DNA of 64,000 nucleotides from CBDDKZ01 sp965230415 (GCA_965230415.1 CBDDKZ010000005.1:2852001-2916000); one strand, 5' to 3'. Positions 50,845 through 60,109 are shown, numbered from the stretch's first letter. Translations and numbers: made by a program. Notes: generated from the sequence alone by a model not told the origin.

Positions 50845-51636
50845 ATGTTTGACACCGAAGTTTTGGTCGATGCTCGAATACACAGACGCAGAGAAGCTGT
50901 TTTTTTATTATTAGCAGGTATATTTCTGGGTTCCTTAACGATGCTCAATATATTGGGCGTTTCAAAAATTATTTCTATAGATATTTTCGGCGTGCCCCTG
51001 GTGATGACGGTAGGAGTATTGCCCTATCCGATAACATTTTTATGTACCGACTTCATTAGTGAATTGTACGGCAAGCGTAGAGCAAATTTAGTTGTCTGGG
51101 TAGGATTATTACTGAATATTTGGGTGCTGTTTATACTATGGCTGGGTGGTGTAATGTCTCCGGTGCCGACTTTTCCCAGCGATGAGTTTGGCGATATATT
51201 GCCGGTAATTAAAGATGGAAAGCTCGATCCTTCTTATCCTTACGTTTTCTACAAAATAAGGGAAATGACAACTGCTGTGACAATTGCGTCTATGCTGGCC
51301 TATTTAATCGCCCAATTTTGTGACGTACATATTTTCCATTTTTTGAAAAAGATCACAAACGGAAAACACCTTTGGATAAGAAATAATGGTTCCACTTTAA
51401 TTAGTCAGTTGGTAGACTCTTTTGCAGTGATCATATTGGCGCATTGGTTTTCCAATGCGTTTCATCTTAAGGGTAACGACGATGCATATGCTGTTCTCAT
51501 GAGTATAATTTTTGGTGGTTATGTATTTAAATTGGTAAGCGCCTTGATTGACACTATACCCTTTTATCTCGGAACAAAATGGTTGTCTAAATACCTGGCT
51601 ATTAACCCAAATGCAGCTTATGAAAAGAAAGATTGA
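50845..51636 (+). CDS. queuosine precursor transporter
   Basis: About 263 residues from ATG 50845; TTG at 50836 is an alternative. Six to seven membrane helices with YPITFLCTDFISELYGKRRA and SQLVDSFAVIILA, signatures of the YhhQ/QPTR family. It imports preQ0/preQ1 for queuosine tRNA modification. It is the only plus-strand gene of this part. Confidence 0.88.
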   Translation: MFDTEVLVDARIHRRREAVFLLLAGIFLGSLTMLNILGVSKIISIDIFGVPLVMTVGVLPYPITFLCTDFISELYGKRRANLVVWVGLLLNIWVLFILWLGGVMSPVPTFPSDEFGDILPVIKDGKLDPSYPYVFYKIREMTTAVTIASMLAYLIAQFCDVHIFHFLKKITNGKHLWIRNNGSTLISQLVDSFAVIILAHWFSNAFHLKGNDDAYAVLMSIIFGGYVFKLVSALIDTIPFYLGTKWLSKYLAINPNAAYEKKD

Positions 51637-51775
51637 ATTTTTATCATAAAAATTCAGGGTATCTGTTTTTTGATCACTTTTTTTTAATGATTAGAAGTAG
51701 TTTGTAGTCTTATTTGATTCCTGGGGTTTGTTTGTGAAGTATTTTGTTGAATCGTTTGAAGTCTTAAACGCAGAT

Positions 51776-52153
51776 TTATAAATAATGCTTATTCAATAAA
51801 TACAAACCGGTCAGACAAGCATAAACTGCGGCCAATAATACTGCGCCTGCTGCAATATCCTTCGCTTTTTTAGCAAGAGGGTGAGCTTGTGTGCTAACTA
51901 AATCAACACAAGATTCGATAGAAGTATTGATCATTTCACATATCAATACGAGGAATATTGCTGATAATGATAGCAAGCAATCTGTGGCACTAAAGCCGGC
52001 TATAATTGCCCATGCCATTACGGCAAGGGCAATTGCAACATGTATTTTTGCATGTCTTTCCGAAAGAATGAATAAACGTATGCCATTTCCGGCATGTACA
52101 AACGAACGTATTTGTTTAATACATATTTTGAGGAACCAAGGGACGTGGGTCAT
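51776..52153 (-). CDS. dgkA: diacylglycerol/undecaprenol kinase family
   Basis: 125 residues with three or four membrane helices. ERHAKIHVAIAL, CEMINTSIESCVDLVS and AKKAKDIAAGAVL are the DgkA family signatures, the Glu in EMINT being catalytic. Phosphorylates diacylglycerol or undecaprenol in the inner membrane. Its start overlaps the end of the ferritin-like gene by 38 nt. Confidence 0.9.
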   Translation of the reverse strand: MTHVPWFLKICIKQIRSFVHAGNGIRLFILSERHAKIHVAIALAVMAWAIIAGFSATDCLLSLSAIFLVLICEMINTSIESCVDLVSTQAHPLAKKAKDIAAGAVLLAAVYACLTGLYLLNKHYL

Positions 52154-52916
52154 ATTGTAATCTGTTTAGTAATTTGCGTTTCATTTTCTGCATATTCGCT
52201 TCCATTTCATAAATGCTTACACGATCATAGATATTTAAAAATTGGCGAAAAACAGCTTTATTAAAAGACCAAAAACCATGTCCCCCTTTTTTCAAAAGCT
52301 TATAATGTTGCCACCAGACGACTTGCGCTGTTAGCGTAGTAAATAAGCCATGATAAAATTGGTATAATAAGCGTGTTATTTTGCTTTTGGAAGTATTGAG
52401 TTCCTGTAAAGTGAATGCCTGAAAGTTGAGATGCTGTTCTTCATCGGTATTAATTTGAGTACAAATTTGCTGTAGCAATTTTGATGTTGTAGCGTGTGAT
52501 AAGGCCGGGTAATAAACGGCAGCAATTATTTCGGCTGTGGATAAAACCATGATACTATGGTAGTGGTTTAAACACTTTCTAATCAACCGGAAGTAGTTGT
52601 CAATCTTGTCTTTTTTCTTTTTCGGAATTTGATGTTTGTCCATGAACCTTCCCAGTACTATGGCATGCCGTTGCTCTTCGCGGATAAATAATTTGATAGC
52701 CTGCTGGTAGGAATCGTCATAGCGCTGCTTATCAAATTCAATCGCAAAATTCATCAGGTGTTTACCTTCGGAGTGTTCGCCTAATTGAAATTGGGCAATG
52801 GAGTTGGCTATAAGCTTATATTCCTGATCATTTAGCCGGTCCTCACCATTCCATTCAATATGTTCGAAATGCTTCGTGTTGTGTTTAAAATAATTAATCC
52901 ATCTTCTAAAATCCAT
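52116..52916 (-). CDS. ferritin-like di-iron protein
   Basis: 266 residues, long helices. Glu and ExxH motifs typical of ferritin-like di-iron proteins: E47/E50 (GEHSEGKH), E81-x-x-H84 (EEQRH), E129 (STAEII) and E159-x-x-H162 (DEEQH). Length and spacing suggest an oxidase/oxygenase-like member, not an iron store. Reaction unknown. Long overlap with dgkA suggests coupled expression. Confidence 0.7.
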   Translation of the reverse strand: MDFRRWINYFKHNTKHFEHIEWNGEDRLNDQEYKLIANSIAQFQLGEHSEGKHLMNFAIEFDKQRYDDSYQQAIKLFIREEQRHAIVLGRFMDKHQIPKKKKDKIDNYFRLIRKCLNHYHSIMVLSTAEIIAAVYYPALSHATTSKLLQQICTQINTDEEQHLNFQAFTLQELNTSKSKITRLLYQFYHGLFTTLTAQVVWWQHYKLLKKGGHGFWSFNKAVFRQFLNIYDRVSIYEMEANMQKMKRKLLNRLQYDPRPLVPQNMY

Positions 52917-52958
52917 AGTTTTTTGAGTTTATTGTTTTTTAATAGATACCTGCCCCGT

Positions 52959-53708
52959 TTACTTTTTCGTGCCTAAAGGAATTTGAGCTAAACGTTGATA
53001 ATTAAGGTAATAGTCGGTTGTACCGGCAAGGAGTACCAAAACTCCTATGCCGTACAACCACCAGTTGAAAGACCCCGGTTTGTAAGATTGTATAATGCCT
53101 TGTAACTGCTCATGGTTGAGTGAAAATGACAGATAATCCCATAGATTGAACGCATTAAGGGCGTGTATGCCAAAGTCCCAGGTAAAGGCCATAATCGATA
53201 AAATTGCTCCTGAGATTAATAGAAACCACTGCTTGCGCATTACTCTGGGGTTGGTGTGTGTCTGGTTGAAATAGAGTATCAACAGCGCCATGCCTATCAT
53301 GATTAGGGCAATAATAATAGGCGTGATTACCGGTCCGGTCCATGTTACTGGTAGTAGAAATAACAAATCCCAAGTGAATATATTTGCAGGCCAGTTTAAA
53401 ACGGCCTTAAGAGCGACATAATAAATAATGTCCCAGATGGCAAAGCTTAGTATAAAATAAGCGAAACGCTGAGACGAGTTTTTGCCGGCTAGCATACCAA
53501 CTGCTATAAGCATGATTAATGCAGCCGCTTCGCGAATGAGTTCGGTCACTCCCAGGTAGGCAGGGACGTCTGCAAACATGGGAAATTGAAATCCTTCAGG
53601 GAAAAATAAGGCGCGTGCGTATATAACTACAGCAGCTTCAAGAAAGCCCATAGCGATACTGAAGAATAGTACCCACTTCATTTTGTTAGTTATTGAAATA
53701 GTTTTCAT
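52959..53708 (-). CDS. hypothetical multi-pass membrane protein
   Basis: 249 residues with about seven hydrophobic helices (WVLFFSIAMGFLEAAVVIYA, ALIMLIAVGMLAG, FLLPVTWTGPVITPIII). No family recognised. Its start overlaps the upstream nuclease/phosphatase-family gene by 4 nt and it precedes the ferritin-like gene by 42 nt, so the three may be one transcript. Confidence 0.65.
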   Translation of the reverse strand: MKTISITNKMKWVLFFSIAMGFLEAAVVIYARALFFPEGFQFPMFADVPAYLGVTELIREAAALIMLIAVGMLAGKNSSQRFAYFILSFAIWDIIYYVALKAVLNWPANIFTWDLLFLLPVTWTGPVITPIIIALIMIGMALLILYFNQTHTNPRVMRKQWFLLISGAILSIMAFTWDFGIHALNAFNLWDYLSFSLNHEQLQGIIQSYKPGSFNWWLYGIGVLVLLAGTTDYYLNYQRLAQIPLGTKK

Positions 53709-54664
53709 GATGATTTTCCTTTCCCCTTTAGTTGATAATAACCTACTATGCCATGATGATCGGAAGCAGTGTTCTTTAATGTTCTAAAGCCAGAACAACT
53801 AAACTCTTGTGAGTGCATGATATAATCAATTGGGATGCGTAGGTGTGGGAAAATAGAAGGATAGGTGCCTGCGTAATGCATGCGACTGTCTGTGAGCGCT
53901 CCCTGCTGTTGTACGCGCCTTATTTGACTGTCCCAGGGAACGGTGTTAAAGTCTCCGATGGCTAATTTAGGGCCTTCAATGCTTTTAATGTAACTTGCCA
54001 GGGCCTTTAATTGTTCATTTCTCACTTTTAATTGATAAGGGCGTATAGGAGAAACCGTGTGCATCGTGACAAAGCGGATTTTTTGCTTTTTGTAATTAAG
54101 TGATCCAACTATATGCTTGTGATTCCCCCATTGTTTTAAGCTTACATTGCTGAGCGGGTATTTGGAAAAAACGGCGCTTCCATAGCAGTCTTCCTGTGGG
54201 TTTATAAAGGAGTAAGGGTATTTTGCGGTGAGCTCGTTCTTGAGCGATTTTGCCCATCCATTATCTACTTCCTGAAATGAAAGAAAATCTGCGTCTACAT
54301 CGAGCGCACTGTCTATGGTCTGTTTATACTTTTTGTTGTATTTCAAGACATTGTAATGTGCTACCGTGAGCCCCTTGTGTTTAGATTCCACATAGTGACC
54401 GCTTTTTACATAAGGGTAGAAGAACAACAGCAGTATTATAAAGGAAACTAAACTACTTAGTGCTGTGGGGATTTGTTTGATAAGCACGGCCAAAATACTT
54501 AATGCAACGTATCCAAAAAGGAGTTGTGCCCCCATGGACTGCATGAGTACCAATGGAAATGCATTCATTGGAAATACGATGAAGAGTGCACTCAGTAATA
54601 CCATGGCTGGGATGAACCACCTGGTGGCGATCGAGGTTTTTTTAGTGTTTTTATTCGTTTTCAT
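53705..54664 (-). CDS. membrane-anchored endonuclease/exonuclease/phosphatase-family protein
   Basis: 319 residues. Three N-terminal membrane helices, then an EEP domain: AHYNVLKYNK, FLSFQEVDNGW (catalytic Glu), IGDFNTVPWDSQ, PIDYIMHS and SDHHGIVGY (Asp-His pair). Likely a phosphodiesterase of the inner membrane facing the periplasm. Substrate unknown. Overlaps the upstream DUF4173-like gene by 14 nt. Confidence 0.82.
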   Translation of the reverse strand: MKTNKNTKKTSIATRWFIPAMVLLSALFIVFPMNAFPLVLMQSMGAQLLFGYVALSILAVLIKQIPTALSSLVSFIILLLFFYPYVKSGHYVESKHKGLTVAHYNVLKYNKKYKQTIDSALDVDADFLSFQEVDNGWAKSLKNELTAKYPYSFINPQEDCYGSAVFSKYPLSNVSLKQWGNHKHIVGSLNYKKQKIRFVTMHTVSPIRPYQLKVRNEQLKALASYIKSIEGPKLAIGDFNTVPWDSQIRRVQQQGALTDSRMHYAGTYPSIFPHLRIPIDYIMHSQEFSCSGFRTLKNTASDHHGIVGYYQLKGKGKSS

Positions 54665-56162
54665 AGCTAAAAGAGTTATTCAATTTATTAATGTTGTTTA
54701 ATGCTTGTTGTTCGGCGAGTGAGAACGACTTCCAACTTTCTTCAGATTTTCTCTTTTTAAATTCCTTGAGACGATAGTGGAATAAGGTCAGGTAATTGTT
54801 TTCGGAATGATGCCAGTCTGATTGTTGCGGCTGGGAGTTTATGGCTTCGCTCAACTTTTCATATTCTTCAGCCAGAACACCGAGTGTTTTGTCGGAACAG
54901 CTTAATACGAAATGAATATCGAGATCTGCTGGTTTGCTATGGGTGAGGTTGTAGCGCACGATTAAATTATCCCAGTTCACCATGCTCATGGCAACCAGTA
55001 ACGCCATCCAGCACCAGGAATTGCTCATTGCCATGAAGTAAAACGACTTCTTGTAGCGTATTTTTATTAATAAGGATATTAAGCCAAATAAGGTAGCTGA
55101 TAAAAAAATGAAGACTCCAACTCTGTTGTGAGCAAGCTGGTAATTTTGGACGTAATGCCAATTTTTTAAAGCTACGGAAATAAGCAAAATTCCATTTTGA
55201 ACAATCCAAATCAAGGCAAGAACCCGGATGCGCTTTCCTTTGCTGTAAAAGTTTTGATTGGCTCTGAAAAAGTAGAGTAGGAGTCCAATGGAAAGAAGAA
55301 TGCTGAAAATAAGCAGGTAAGTACCTTCGTGCACTGTGCTGGCATGTCTGGCAGCCGACCAGTTGTTGCTTTCGTACGAAAACCAGACATGTACAATGTC
55401 GATACTATTTACCAGTGCAAGCAATAAATTTACGCATATGAGCATGAGGAGCGCCGAGCGGTTTTCGTTGCGGAGTCCGAGTTTATTAAACTTTCTGATT
55501 TTGGAATCACGTCGTATTCGTATAAGCGAAGTGTTAGAACCTAACTGCCACTGTGTGATTGATGCAAGTCCCCGGCCATAATGAAAGATAAGCCCTATGA
55601 TTAAACCCGGAATAATGAAAAGTACCTGCTTGTAGGATATAAAGTGAAGGTGATTGGAGATGTAATCAAAGAATGAGCTTACATATTCATCAAACGTGGC
55701 ATTGGCACCTTTGTAAATAAGGAAAAATAAGCATACAATGAGTAGCGGGATTATGCTGAGCTTGATGTAGTTCCAGTTTAAATAAGGGAATTTTGTTTTT
55801 TGAAGTGCTTTTCGCTCGTTGACAAAGTATTCAATAGTACTCACCCATTTCAACAGGGCGTTTACAAAGCTAATATGAATCGATTTTAGCAGTGGGCTTT
55901 TAGCGCATCCAATGGTAGCGATCAGGCATATAATATAAGCCAAGAGCGCATTATAAGAATCGTGCCAGAATACAGCGAATGAAGTGATAATACATAGTGT
56001 AGAAAGTATTGTTAAAGTGCGACTTTGTTCTTTTACAGGCGTAGTGCTGTAGAGTCCGCCTAATACAATACTGGTGTATATGAGGAGGTTGATTCCTGCT
56101 CCGTCATTACTAAAGAAATAACTAAAGGCTATGGCGGTAATTAGTATTATATATTTTTTCAT
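54651..56162 (-). CDS. DUF4173-like multi-pass membrane protein
   Basis: 503 residues with about twelve membrane helices. VHVWFSYESNNWSAARHAST, VHEGTYLLIFSILLSIG and NYQLAHNRVGVFIFL follow the DUF4153/DUF4173 layout. The C-terminal ~90 residues are soluble and charged. Function unknown. The operator at 56169-56191 lies 7 nt before its start codon. Confidence 0.75.
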   Translation of the reverse strand: MKKYIILITAIAFSYFFSNDGAGINLLIYTSIVLGGLYSTTPVKEQSRTLTILSTLCIITSFAVFWHDSYNALLAYIICLIATIGCAKSPLLKSIHISFVNALLKWVSTIEYFVNERKALQKTKFPYLNWNYIKLSIIPLLIVCLFFLIYKGANATFDEYVSSFFDYISNHLHFISYKQVLFIIPGLIIGLIFHYGRGLASITQWQLGSNTSLIRIRRDSKIRKFNKLGLRNENRSALLMLICVNLLLALVNSIDIVHVWFSYESNNWSAARHASTVHEGTYLLIFSILLSIGLLLYFFRANQNFYSKGKRIRVLALIWIVQNGILLISVALKNWHYVQNYQLAHNRVGVFIFLSATLFGLISLLIKIRYKKSFYFMAMSNSWCWMALLVAMSMVNWDNLIVRYNLTHSKPADLDIHFVLSCSDKTLGVLAEEYEKLSEAINSQPQQSDWHHSENNYLTLFHYRLKEFKKRKSEESWKSFSLAEQQALNNINKLNNSFSYENE

Positions 56163-56168
56163 AATTAT

Positions 56169-56191
56169 AAAGTACTTTGTATTTCAAAGTT
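56169..56191. promoter_or_regulatory. operator copy 1 (ACTTTG-N5-CAAAGT)
   Basis: Sequence AAAGTACTTTGTATTTCAAA plus GTT contains the inverted repeat ACTTTG-N5-CAAAGT. 22 of 23 positions match the copy at 57156. It lies directly before the DUF4173-like gene. Confidence 0.65.
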
Positions 56192-56211
56192 AAATTTCAA
56201 ATAAAAAAGGT

Positions 56212-56511
56212 CTAGTCCTTTTTCTTTATCAATGCTTCGAGTGCATCGAGGTGCGCTCTAAAGGCATTTTCTCCTATTTTTGTCACCGAATAGGAAGTGT
56301 TTGGTTTTTTTCCAACAAATTTTTTGATAACGGCAATATATCCGAGTTTTTCAAGGGATGCCAGGTGACTCGCAAGGTTGCCATCTGTAACCTGAAGACT
56401 TTCCTTCAGGTTAGTGAAATCAACGCTGTCGTTAACCATCAGCACAGACATAACTCCCAGTCTAATTCTGTTTTCAAATGCTTTATTTAAATTGGCTATT
56501 ATTCCCTTCAC
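56212..56511 (-). CDS. small winged-helix transcriptional regulator
   Basis: 99 residues, a single winged helix: RIRLGVMSVLMVNDSVDFTNL, LQVTDGNLASHLASLEKLGYI, wing FVGKKPNTSYSVT. This matches the HTH_34/ArsR-like group found with membrane proteins in Bacteroidota. It overlaps the 214-residue gene by 4 nt. Matching palindromes sit before its own operon (57156-57178) and before the next one (56169-56191), so it likely represses both. Confidence 0.85.
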   Translation of the reverse strand: MKGIIANLNKAFENRIRLGVMSVLMVNDSVDFTNLKESLQVTDGNLASHLASLEKLGYIAVIKKFVGKKPNTSYSVTKIGENAFRAHLDALEALIKKKD

Positions 56512-57152
56512 CTTTCGTATTTATAATACATCGTTATACCATATACAATGTGCAAGATACCAAAGCCTGCTACCCAAAACAACAAGCCGTAGCCTATATA
56601 TATAGCGCTAATCAATCCCAGAGCCACCTGCAACATGCCTAAATAGCGTACATCTTTAAAGGTGAATTTACTGGCGTTAATGAGTGCCAATCCGTAAAAT
56701 ATCAGTGTTGCCGGTGCGATGAATATCACATTGCCATGATACATCATGATCAGGCAGAACAACCCGCCTGTTGCAAGCGGGATAGCCAGGTTAATAACGG
56801 CATTTTTAGAAGCGGAACTCCATATATTTGCCTTTTCACGCTTTGCTTTTCGATAAGTAAAAAATGCGCCCGTACCTAAGGCCATTGTCAATATACATAT
56901 GGCGTCAATAAATAAATAGTGTGTGATTTTAGCCGTATAGTCGATGTGGTATAAGAAATATCCAATATGAAATCGCGGATGAGAATATTTGGTGTATTTT
57001 AATAAAAGCTGGTAAGCGATACCTGCGCCCACAATCGCATAGATGCCCGCAAATACACCTGAAAGACCACTCAGAGACAGGAATCGGGTATTTCGATTCA
57101 TGATGTCTCTTATTTCGGCAATTTGTTCTAAATGTTTTTGTTCTTCATTCAT
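56508..57152 (-). CDS. hypothetical membrane protein co-expressed with winged-helix regulator
   Basis: 214 residues with five or six membrane helices (LSGLSGVFAGIYAIVGAGIA, LFIDAICILTMALGTGAFF, LGLISAIYIGYGLLFWVAG). First gene of the regulator operon. No catalytic motif seen. Paired regulator and membrane protein of this kind is common in Bacteroidota; its role is unknown. Confidence 0.7.
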   Translation of the reverse strand: MNEEQKHLEQIAEIRDIMNRNTRFLSLSGLSGVFAGIYAIVGAGIAYQLLLKYTKYSHPRFHIGYFLYHIDYTAKITHYLFIDAICILTMALGTGAFFTYRKAKREKANIWSSASKNAVINLAIPLATGGLFCLIMMYHGNVIFIAPATLIFYGLALINASKFTFKDVRYLGMLQVALGLISAIYIGYGLLFWVAGFGILHIVYGITMYYKYER

Positions 57153-57155
57153 GAT

Positions 57156-57178
57156 AAAGTACTTTGTAATTCAAAGTT
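57156..57178. promoter_or_regulatory. operator copy 2 (ACTTTG-N5-CAAAGT)
   Basis: AAAGTACTTTGTAATTCAAA plus GTT, inverted repeat ACTTTG-TAATT-CAAAGT, 3 nt before the start codon of the regulator operon. Confidence 0.65.
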
Positions 57179-57212
57179 ATAATTAAATAACGAGAATAAC
57201 AAAAAAATGTTG

Positions 57213-57257
57213 TGCACCCGGATCAGGTTTATATCCGCTCGGCCTCAACCAGGTGCA
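57213..57257 (-). other. structured leader element, partly TPP-riboswitch-like
   Basis: TGCACC/GGTGCA closes a 45-nt element with an inner CGGAT/ATCCG hairpin, followed on the minus strand by CAACATTTTTTT. The minus strand contains AACCTGATCCGGGT, like the 3' core of thiamine riboswitches, but the CTGAGA and AGCGTAGGGA blocks are missing. Possible terminator or unknown structured RNA. Confidence 0.3.
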
Positions 57258-57326
57258 TTGATATGTTGCGCAGGAAACCTTATCTTTATAGATGTTTAGC
57301 TCGTAGTTATCAATAAAGGCAGTAAT

Positions 57327-57872
57327 ATGAAACAATTTGTGCTATTTTCATTAATAATTACTTTTTCAGGTTTATCGGTCGCCCAGGATGGTGATGCTAA
57401 TAAATCAGAACGCTCCAATGCGTGGCAGGATCGTATTACCTTTGGTGGTGGCGGTGGTTTTAGTGGTTCAAATGGTGTGACTGTTTTAAGTCTCTCTCCG
57501 ATGGTTGGTTATCGCATTACGGATGAGTTTATCGCCGGAATACGCCTCAACTATATTTATTACCACCAAACGCGACCATCTTTCAGTGAATCCAGATACG
57601 GTGGAGGTTTGTTTGGACGCTACTTCTTTTTTGAAAACTTGTTCGCTCATGCTGAATATGAAGTGATGCAGGGCAGCTTTTTGGATACAAGTATTGATCC
57701 ACCGGCTTATAAGAAACAATGGGTTCCCAGTTTAATGATAGGCGGAGGTTATGCTCAGTCCATCGGATCTTCCGGAGTCAATATAACGGTACTTTATATA
57801 GTGAATCACGACCCCGATACCTCCCCATATGGTGCCAGTCCGCTGGTTATAAGAGCTGGCGTTATGTTCTAA
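57327..57872 (+). CDS. outer-membrane beta-barrel protein
   Basis: 181 residues. Signal peptide MKQFVLFSLIITFSGLSVAQ, then eight or so amphipathic strands (ITFGGGGGFSGSNGVTVLS, GYRITDEFIAGIRLNYIYY, GLFGRYFFFENLFAHAEYEV) and an ending VIRAGVMF with terminal Phe. Typical small outer-membrane barrel. Ligand unknown. Confidence 0.78.
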   Translation: MKQFVLFSLIITFSGLSVAQDGDANKSERSNAWQDRITFGGGGGFSGSNGVTVLSLSPMVGYRITDEFIAGIRLNYIYYHQTRPSFSESRYGGGLFGRYFFFENLFAHAEYEVMQGSFLDTSIDPPAYKKQWVPSLMIGGGYAQSIGSSGVNITVLYIVNHDPDTSPYGASPLVIRAGVMF

Positions 57873-58090
57873 GACTCATTTTACAAGTTTTATTTTACAT
57901 TTTATAGAATAAAGCCTCGTGCTGTATTAGCTTGGGAATTATTAAGATTTTCCTGTTGTTTCATCAAATACATTGTTCTAAGGCCTTTTATCCCTCGTTC
58001 TGCTTTGAAAGAAATCATCGTTGTCTTTAATCAGACAAACATTTTGTTATCTAATTGTTAATTTTACTTCCGAAAATTCAAACCTTCGGA

Positions 58091-58098
58091 TATATTTG
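58091..58098 (+). promoter_or_regulatory. TAnnTTTG -7 box of the arsenosugar operon
   Basis: TATATTTG, 24 nt before the first likely start codon. The -33 element is not clear. Confidence 0.45.
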
Positions 58099-58122
58099 GT
58101 TGTTAGACAGAAATAAATGCAA

Positions 58123-58458
58123 ATGGCAAAGACTTATTATAACGACGAAGACTTATCGAAATTTGGAAATGTAAAAGACTGGCAACCAGAATTAGGTGAG
58201 AAGTTTTTCGAATGGTACGGATCTGTGTTTAAAGAAGGGGCACTTACAGAACGGGAAAAGTCCTTAATAGCACTGGCAGTGTCTCATGCCGTACAGTGTC
58301 CTTATTGTATAGATGCTTATACCAAAGATTCTTTACAAAAAGGTGCAGATGAAGAGCAAATGATGGAAGCAGTACACGTAGCAGCTGCAATCAAAGGAGG
58401 CGCGGCAATGGTACATGGTGTACAAATGATGAATAAAGCTAAAGACTTGATGATGTAA
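58123..58458 (+). CDS. arsenosugar biosynthesis-associated peroxidase-like protein
   Basis: About 111 residues from ATG 58123 (MAKTYYNDEDLSKFG); ATG 58117 adds two residues. AhpD/carboxymuconolactone-decarboxylase fold with CPYCIDAYTKDSLQKGA (redox CxxC). This form is the one regularly found before the arsenosugar radical SAM enzyme. One-nt overlap with that gene. Likely protects from or handles reactive arsenic intermediates; exact role unknown. Confidence 0.88.
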   Translation: MAKTYYNDEDLSKFGNVKDWQPELGEKFFEWYGSVFKEGALTEREKSLIALAVSHAVQCPYCIDAYTKDSLQKGADEEQMMEAVHVAAAIKGGAAMVHGVQMMNKAKDLMM

Positions 58459-59507
58459 TGAAATCATTAAAACGCAGTGATCATGAGCTGGCTAGCGCTG
58501 CAGTTCAATTAGAAGTTCTGGAAGGGCAAAAGTCATCTCAGGCTGGTATTCCATCTTTTGAAGAGCAATTGAATAAAGATGGTCTGTATCCATTAATTCC
58601 TACAGCTATTGATACAATTCAAATAAATGTGGGGAAAATGTGTAATCAGGTGTGTAAGCATTGTCATGTCGATGCCGGTCCCGACAGGAAGGAGATCATG
58701 ACACGTGAAACCATGCGGGATTGTCTGGACGCCATTGACAGATCCAACTTTAAAACCGTTGATTTGACGGGTGGTGCTCCAGAAATGAACCCTGATTTCA
58801 GGTGGTTTATCGAGGAACTTAGTTTCCGCGGTTTGCATATTATAGTTCGTTGCAATCTGACGATTATTTTGGCGAATCCTAAGTACAATGATTTACCGGT
58901 GTTTTTTAAAAAGCACCAAATCGAAGTAGTTTCGTCACTTCCCTATTTTAATGCTGGCAGAACAGATGCACAACGAGGGGAAGGTGTGTTTGGGAAATCG
59001 ATAAAGGCCTTGGAAATGCTTAATGAGATAGGCTACGGACAAGAAGGAAGCGGTCTGACCTTAAATTTGGTGTATAACCCTTCCGGGGCATTTCTACCTG
59101 CAGCACAGGAAGGTCTTGAAAAGGAATTTAAACAACGGCTTCAATCAAGGTTTGGTATTTCTTTTAATAAGCTGTTTACGATTACCAATATTCCGGTGAG
59201 TCGATTTTTGGAGTATTTGATACGTAGCGGGAATTATGAAACCTATATGCAAACCCTGGTCGATTCTTATAATGCGGCCGCTGCCGCAAACGTTATGTGC
59301 AGAAGTATGATTTCAGTAGGGTGGGATGGACAGGTATATGACTGCGACTTTAATCAAATGTTGGAATTAAATAGTGATGTGCGCGATAGTCATATTTCAC
59401 GATATGATGACAAGGAGTATGCTATACGTTCGATCAAGCTAGGTACACATTGCTTTGGTTGTACTGCCGGTGCAGGATCAAGTTGTGGAGGAGCTACAGC
59501 AGAATGA
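58458..59507 (+). CDS. arsS: arsenosugar biosynthesis radical SAM protein
   Basis: 349 residues. Radical SAM cluster CNQVCKHCHVDAGPDRKE (Cx3Cx2C) and the C-terminal Cys-rich tail (DCDFNQML, THCFGCTAGAGSSCGG). The length and both regions match ArsS, which in known pathways joins the arsenic group with an adenosyl-derived sugar. Coupled to the peroxidase-like gene upstream and the glycosyltransferase gene downstream (ATGA-type overlap). Confidence 0.93.
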   Translation: MKSLKRSDHELASAAVQLEVLEGQKSSQAGIPSFEEQLNKDGLYPLIPTAIDTIQINVGKMCNQVCKHCHVDAGPDRKEIMTRETMRDCLDAIDRSNFKTVDLTGGAPEMNPDFRWFIEELSFRGLHIIVRCNLTIILANPKYNDLPVFFKKHQIEVVSSLPYFNAGRTDAQRGEGVFGKSIKALEMLNEIGYGQEGSGLTLNLVYNPSGAFLPAAQEGLEKEFKQRLQSRFGISFNKLFTITNIPVSRFLEYLIRSGNYETYMQTLVDSYNAAAAANVMCRSMISVGWDGQVYDCDFNQMLELNSDVRDSHISRYDDKEYAIRSIKLGTHCFGCTAGAGSSCGGATAE

Positions 59508-60109
59508 AAAACGAAGCTTTGTTGATGATATTTGCCCGGAATCCTGTAAAAGGGAAGGTGAAAACCCGTCTCGCAGCCGATCTGGGTGAGGAAGAAGCGC
59601 TTGTTGTTTACAAAGAACTGTTAAAACATACCAAGACGGTTTGTGAACAGGTAAGCGTAGATAAAATAGTGTTCTACTCAGATTTTATTGAAATGGAGGA
59701 CGTGTGGACCGGTGAGGGGTTCTTCAAGGTTGAGCAACATGGTGAAGGTCTGGGAGAAAGAATGAGGAATGCCTTTTTTGCTGCCTTTGAAGCAGGTAAT
59801 TCGCCAGTCATTATTATAGGTACAGATTGTTTCGAGTTGACATCGGCAATAATTAGCGAAGCCTTTGAAAAATTGAAGGAAAGCGATGTTGTTGTTGGTC
59901 CAGCGCTCGATGGAGGGTATTATTTGCTGGGGATGAAGAAATACCTGCCCCAACTCTTTGATGGTATACAATGGAGTACGGCAACTGTATGTCAGGAAAC
60001 GCTTAATAAATGTCATGAGCTAAATGCATGTGTGACAAAATTGTCAGTATTAGCAGATATTGACACAAAAGAAGATTTAGAGAACAGTAAAATGATTTAT
60101 AAAGCATGA
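59504..60109 (+). CDS. TIGR04282-family arsenosugar glycosyltransferase
   Basis: About 201 residues from ATG 59504, which overlaps the ArsS stop. LMIFARNPVKGKVKTRLAAD, GEGLGERMRNAFFAAF, IIGTDCFEL and GPALDGGYYLLGM are the signatures of this NTP-transferase-like family, common in arsenosugar operons. Predicted to modify the arsenosugar with a sugar nucleotide. Overlaps ArsM start by 4 nt. Confidence 0.88.
   Translation: MKNEALLMIFARNPVKGKVKTRLAADLGEEEALVVYKELLKHTKTVCEQVSVDKIVFYSDFIEMEDVWTGEGFFKVEQHGEGLGERMRNAFFAAFEAGNSPVIIIGTDCFELTSAIISEAFEKLKESDVVVGPALDGGYYLLGMKKYLPQLFDGIQWSTATVCQETLNKCHELNACVTKLSVLADIDTKEDLENSKMIYKA

Noticed and set aside
57213..57257. True thiamine riboswitch
   Set aside because: Only the ACCTGATC block is present; the CTGAGA and GCGTAGGG blocks are missing and the downstream genes have no link to thiamine.
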